This document shows positions 6,113-8,651 of a DNA stretch of 8,651 bases, piece after piece. The notes under the pieces were generated by a model. The model saw nothing but the letters and a program-made list of their open reading frames with translations, ran no database searches and was not told the origin of the DNA. Where the stretch lies: contig JANYFI010000828.1 of assembly GCA_025362765.1 (NCBI GenBank), positions 1-8,651 of the forward strand. The letters run 5' to 3'. The stretch is from Ferruginibacter sp. (GTDB lineage Bacteria > Bacteroidota > Bacteroidia > Chitinophagales > Chitinophagaceae). The stretch's first letter is position 1, and each line of letters begins with the position of its first letter. The position numbers were made by a program, and so were the translations under genes.

Positions 6113-7774
6113 TTAATCAACTTGCGCCGTAGCCTCGTCTACTACTTTTGCCAATCTTTTAGTAAGGGGTAAAATTAAAATAAAAGCTACCACGGCTGCG
6201 ATGGCACTAATAGCAAAGAAATAAGCTTTATTATCAAACTGGTCCCAAAAGCCGGCTAAAATGCCCGATATTTTTCCACCCAGCGATGTGGTGATAAACC
6301 AACCGCCCATCATCAGTGAGGTAAATCTTCTAGGTGCAACTTTAGATACCAACGACAAGCCAACAGGGCTCATAAATAATTCACTCACGGTGAACACACC
6401 ATAGCTGGCGAATATCCACCCTGAAGAAACTTTGTTTACATAAATGTTGGCAGAAAGGCAGGCAAGCACCATCACCACCGAAGACAAGCCCGCAATCAGT
6501 GTTCCCCAGGCAAATTTTTCCGGTGTGGAAGGTTCTTTACGCCGGGCTCTTAAAAATCCGAAAAGGCCCACAATAACCGGCGTTAGTAAAATAATCCAGA
6601 AAGGATTGATTGATTGATAGATTTCTGTTGAAACCAGTTTAAGGTCCTGGCCTTGTGCCGGCCATTGATCTTTAGGTAAATTTTTAAAATAAGGATTAAT
6701 GCCTACACCGGTAATTACTTTTCCATCCGGGCCTAAACTGGTTCTGAACTGCTTGTCAATTACAGGAAATTCCTGTGGATTGGTATTTACTTTTTCTAAA
6801 AATCCAAAAGGAGTTAATAGTTTTTCGGCTGCTGGTGGCGTTTCCCGGTTGGTATAGGTTTCTGCCCAAATGGTTAGGGCGGTAGAGTTTTGGTTATAAA
6901 TGTTCCAAAAGATGATGGCCACACCAAATAGTGTAAGCAGTGCGCCAATGCGTTTTTTATCCAGACCCTCGCACCTGGCCCAGATTCGGAAATAAAAAAT
7001 TATAATAGGAACGCAGGCAAAAATAAAGGCATCATTTGAGTCTGAACCAATGATATTGCCCGGGATTAACCATCCTATGGCCCCGGCAATAATTGCGGGT
7101 ACAAAAACATACAATACTATTTTCGACATGGCCATGTCTTCCTTTTTAACGGGATTTATAATATCGCCCTGCTTTACATGTTTTTGGCCAAAGGCAAACC
7201 ATATTAATGCAATGATCATTCCTATACCCGCTGCCGTAAAAGCATAGCCCCAGTTGTAATTATTTCTTAAATAAGCCGCCACGAAATTGCAGACAAATGC
7301 ACCAATATTTACGCCCATATAAAAGATGTTATAGGCAATATCCTTCTTTGGTTTCAAGGCTTCAGTATTATAAATATTTCCAAGAAGGGTGCTGATATTT
7401 GGTTTAAAAAAACCATTGCCAACAATTACACAGCCCAGGCCGGTAAACAACAGCGCATTGCTACCGGGTATGCCTATAATGATGTAGCCCAGCGCCATTA
7501 GCGCCCCGCCAATAAAAATTGATTTGCGGTAACCGATATACCTGTCTGCCAACAATCCTCCCAAAAATGGCGTCAGGTAAACCAATGCTACATACGTGCC
7601 TACAATATCTATGGATAAAGCATTGTCCATTGCCCTTCCGCCTTTATCAGTAGCACGCAAAAACAAGGGCAAGATGCCAATCATTAAATAGAAACCAAAC
7701 CGTTCCCACATTTCTGTAAAAAACAAAACATATAAGCCGCGTGGATGTTTGGCGGATTCGGTTTTTTCAATCAT
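6113..7774 (-). CDS. POT/PTR2 family proton-coupled di-/tripeptide transporter (MFS)
   Basis: A 553-residue inner-membrane symporter of the POT family that imports di- and tripeptides with protons. The proton-coupling motif EMWERFGFY is at 21-29 (E21, E24, R25). GNGFFKPNISTLLGN (119-133, with K124) and FYMGVNIGAF (151-160) are the family signatures, and SELFMSPVGLS (464-474) carries the conserved Glu of TM10 (E465). Two extra helices between TM6 and TM7 (about 219-239 and 248-267) give the 14-helix layout of bacterial members. The stretch between TM7 (IFWNIYNQNSTALTIWAE, 288-305) and TM8 (from about 389) is about 80 residues, longer than the roughly 20 of typical bacterial POTs. The start puts the ERF motif near residue 20, as expected; no SD. 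It diverges from purD across 187 bases and lies upstream of OPT. A candidate promoter and palindrome lie in front. Confidence 0.95.
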   Translation of the reverse strand: MIEKTESAKHPRGLYVLFFTEMWERFGFYLMIGILPLFLRATDKGGRAMDNALSIDIVGTYVALVYLTPFLGGLLADRYIGYRKSIFIGGALMALGYIIIGIPGSNALLFTGLGCVIVGNGFFKPNISTLLGNIYNTEALKPKKDIAYNIFYMGVNIGAFVCNFVAAYLRNNYNWGYAFTAAGIGMIIALIWFAFGQKHVKQGDIINPVKKEDMAMSKIVLYVFVPAIIAGAIGWLIPGNIIGSDSNDAFIFACVPIIIFYFRIWARCEGLDKKRIGALLTLFGVAIIFWNIYNQNSTALTIWAETYTNRETPPAAEKLLTPFGFLEKVNTNPQEFPVIDKQFRTSLGPDGKVITGVGINPYFKNLPKDQWPAQGQDLKLVSTEIYQSINPFWIILLTPVIVGLFGFLRARRKEPSTPEKFAWGTLIAGLSSVVMVLACLSANIYVNKVSSGWIFASYGVFTVSELFMSPVGLSLVSKVAPRRFTSLMMGGWFITTSLGGKISGILAGFWDQFDNKAYFFAISAIAAVVAFILILPLTKRLAKVVDEATAQVD

Positions 7775-7812
7775 AGTTTATTTTTTTTTGTGCTGATAAA
7801 TAGTTGGTGTCT

Positions 7813-7845
7813 CAAAATAGCGAATTTCTTTTGACTACTGCAAAA
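7813..7845 (-). promoter_or_regulatory. Candidate Bacteroidota promoter for the POT gene
   Basis: On the minus strand TTTTG (7845-7841) is followed by a 20-base spacer and CTATTTTG (7820-7813). Compared with TTG-N(19-21)-TAnnTTTG, the -33 element and spacing fit and the TTTG half of the -7 element is exact, while the TA is shifted by one base. The predicted leader is about 35 bases. No other clear pattern was seen in 7775-7961, and none was found for purD. Confidence 0.4.
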
Positions 7846-7854
7846 CCGTTTTGC
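7840..7854. repeat. 15-bp palindrome in the POT/purD divergent region
   Basis: GCAAAAC (7840-7846), a single C, then GTTTTGC (7848-7854): exact arms around one base. It covers the candidate -33 element of the POT promoter. Its right end, GCTATTT at 7853-7859, also pairs with AAATAGC at 7815-7821. A repressor or activator binding site is the likeliest reading, inferred from symmetry and position only. Confidence 0.45.
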
Positions 7855-7868
7855 TATTTATAAAAACA

Positions 7869-7879
7869 GGAAGTCTTCC
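7869..7879. repeat. Second short palindrome in the POT/purD region
   Basis: GGAAG and CTTCC flank a single T. Its centre is 27 bases from that of the 15-bp palindrome. Five-base arms occur often by chance, so the support is weak; it is recorded because both palindromes share the odd, one-base-centre design within a 187-base intergenic region. Confidence 0.2.
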
Positions 7880-7961
7880 GTTCTTAAAAAAGATATGGTT
7901 TACTGTGAGGCCTGCTTTAAATTCGCAGTCCATTTAAATACATACAAAACAATTCAATTAC

Positions 7962-8651
7962 ATGAATCTATTATTAGTTGGCGGCGGCGGAAGAGAACAT
8001 ACCCTTGCATGGAAAATAAGCCAAAGCCCCCTTTGTGAGAAACTATTTATTGCGCCAGGTAATGCCGGTACCAGGCAATATGGAACCAATGTTTCCATAG
8101 CAGTAAATGATTTTGAAGCCCAGGCGGCTTTTTGCCTGAATAATAAAATTGACATGTTGATTGTAGGCCCTGAAGAACCATTGGTAAAAGGCATCTACGA
8201 TTATTTTAATAACCGGACAGATACGGCACATATACAGGTGATTGGCCCATCCAAAGAAGCGGCGCAACTGGAAGGTAGTAAGGCTTATGCCAAAGCATTT
8301 ATGGAACGCCACAATATCCCAACGGCAGCCTACAAAGAATTTAATGCATCTTCTTACGAAGCGGGTATGGAATACATTCGTAATCATCCATTGCCAATTG
8401 TACTAAAAGCGGATGGTCTTGCTGCGGGGAAAGGTGTTATCATTTGCAACAATCATATTGAAGCATTGGCGGAATTTCAACTAATGATACAACATTCCAA
8501 ATTTGGGGAAGCCGGTAAAAGAGTAGTGATTGAACAATTTTTGGATGGTATTGAAGTAAGTGTTTTTGTATTGACAGATGGTAAAAATTTTGTGGTGTTG
8601 CCGGAAGCAAAAGATTATAAAAAAATCGGTGTCGGTGATACGGGTCCCAAT
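7962..8651 (+). CDS. purD: Phosphoribosylamine--glycine ligase (GAR synthetase), 3' end outside window
   Basis: ATP-grasp enzyme of de novo purine synthesis; it joins glycine to 5-phosphoribosylamine to give GAR, with ATP hydrolysis, in the cytoplasm. The first 230 residues are visible, about half of the usual 420-430. Landmarks: MNLLLVGGGGREHTLAWKI (1-19), FIAPGNAGT (29-37), IVGPEEPLVKG (67-77), GPSKEAAQLEGSKAYAKAFM (95-114), LKADGLAAGKGVI (148-160), EQFLDGIEVSVF (191-202) and LPEAKDYKKIGVGDTGPN (213-230), which runs off the right edge just where the conserved TGGMG would follow. The start is fixed because the N-terminal GGGGREH motif is normally at residues 7-13; no SD is present, only an A-rich leader. 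It diverges from the POT gene across 187 bases. Nothing odd is seen in the visible part. Confidence 0.97.
   Translation, partial: MNLLLVGGGGREHTLAWKISQSPLCEKLFIAPGNAGTRQYGTNVSIAVNDFEAQAAFCLNNKIDMLIVGPEEPLVKGIYDYFNNRTDTAHIQVIGPSKEAAQLEGSKAYAKAFMERHNIPTAAYKEFNASSYEAGMEYIRNHPLPIVLKADGLAAGKGVIICNNHIEALAEFQLMIQHSKFGEAGKRVVIEQFLDGIEVSVFVLTDGKNFVVLPEAKDYKKIGVGDTGPN

Noticed and set aside
7880..7961. Search for a purD promoter
   Set aside because: Sequences such as TATGGTTTAC do not match TAnnTTTG, and no TTG stands at the right distance; no call was made.
8043..8387. Minus-strand open frame of 114 codons near the right edge
   Set aside because: It is antisense to purD, which is continuous and has all family motifs; the antisense product resembles nothing known.
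1..8651. Mobile elements, CRISPR arrays, defence or toxin-antitoxin systems, biosynthetic clusters
   Set aside because: No transposase, integrase, terminal repeats, regularly spaced repeats or system-specific proteins were found; every gene is accounted for by a known housekeeping, transporter or DUF family.

Overview
The window reads as ordinary chromosomal DNA from a Bacteroidota bacterium, most likely of the Chitinophagaceae type (inferred). Evidence is the Bacteroidota-style wording of the SerRS and PurD proteins, AT-rich coding sequence, a DUF1800-DUF1501 pair, almost no Shine-Dalgarno (SD) sequences before the genes, and promoter-like TTG-N19/20-TAnnTTTG elements. No phage, plasmid, transposon, CRISPR, tRNA or rRNA sequence was seen. 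The longest gap between genes is 187 bases, so no long non-coding stretch exists.

Layout: (1) 2-1057 (+), the last 351 codons of serS, cut by the left edge and closed by a hairpin-plus-U terminator. (2) 1193-2647 and 2741-3934 (+), a two-gene unit encoding a DUF1800 protein and a DUF1501 protein. The pair is widespread but has no established biochemical role. DUF1501 belongs to the alkaline phosphatase-like fold group and here has a twin-arginine export signal; DUF1800 shows no export signal. (3) 3971-6019 and 6113-7774 (-), two unrelated proton-coupled peptide transporters in tandem: a POT/PTR2 protein upstream and an OPT protein downstream, with a strong terminator between them. (4) 7962-8651 (+), the first 230 codons of purD, diverging from the POT gene and cut by the right edge.

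Functionally these are four adjacent units: serine tRNA charging, an exported DUF1800/DUF1501 module, peptide uptake, and purine synthesis. Nothing here forces a single pathway. The least explained element is the DUF1800/DUF1501 unit. It has a 7-bp inverted repeat upstream and an exact AGGAGG before DUF1501, which none of the other four visible start codons has. In a phylum that mostly avoids SD-driven initiation, this may mark unusual translational control. A second regulatory candidate is a 15-bp palindrome lying on the probable -33 element of the POT promoter.
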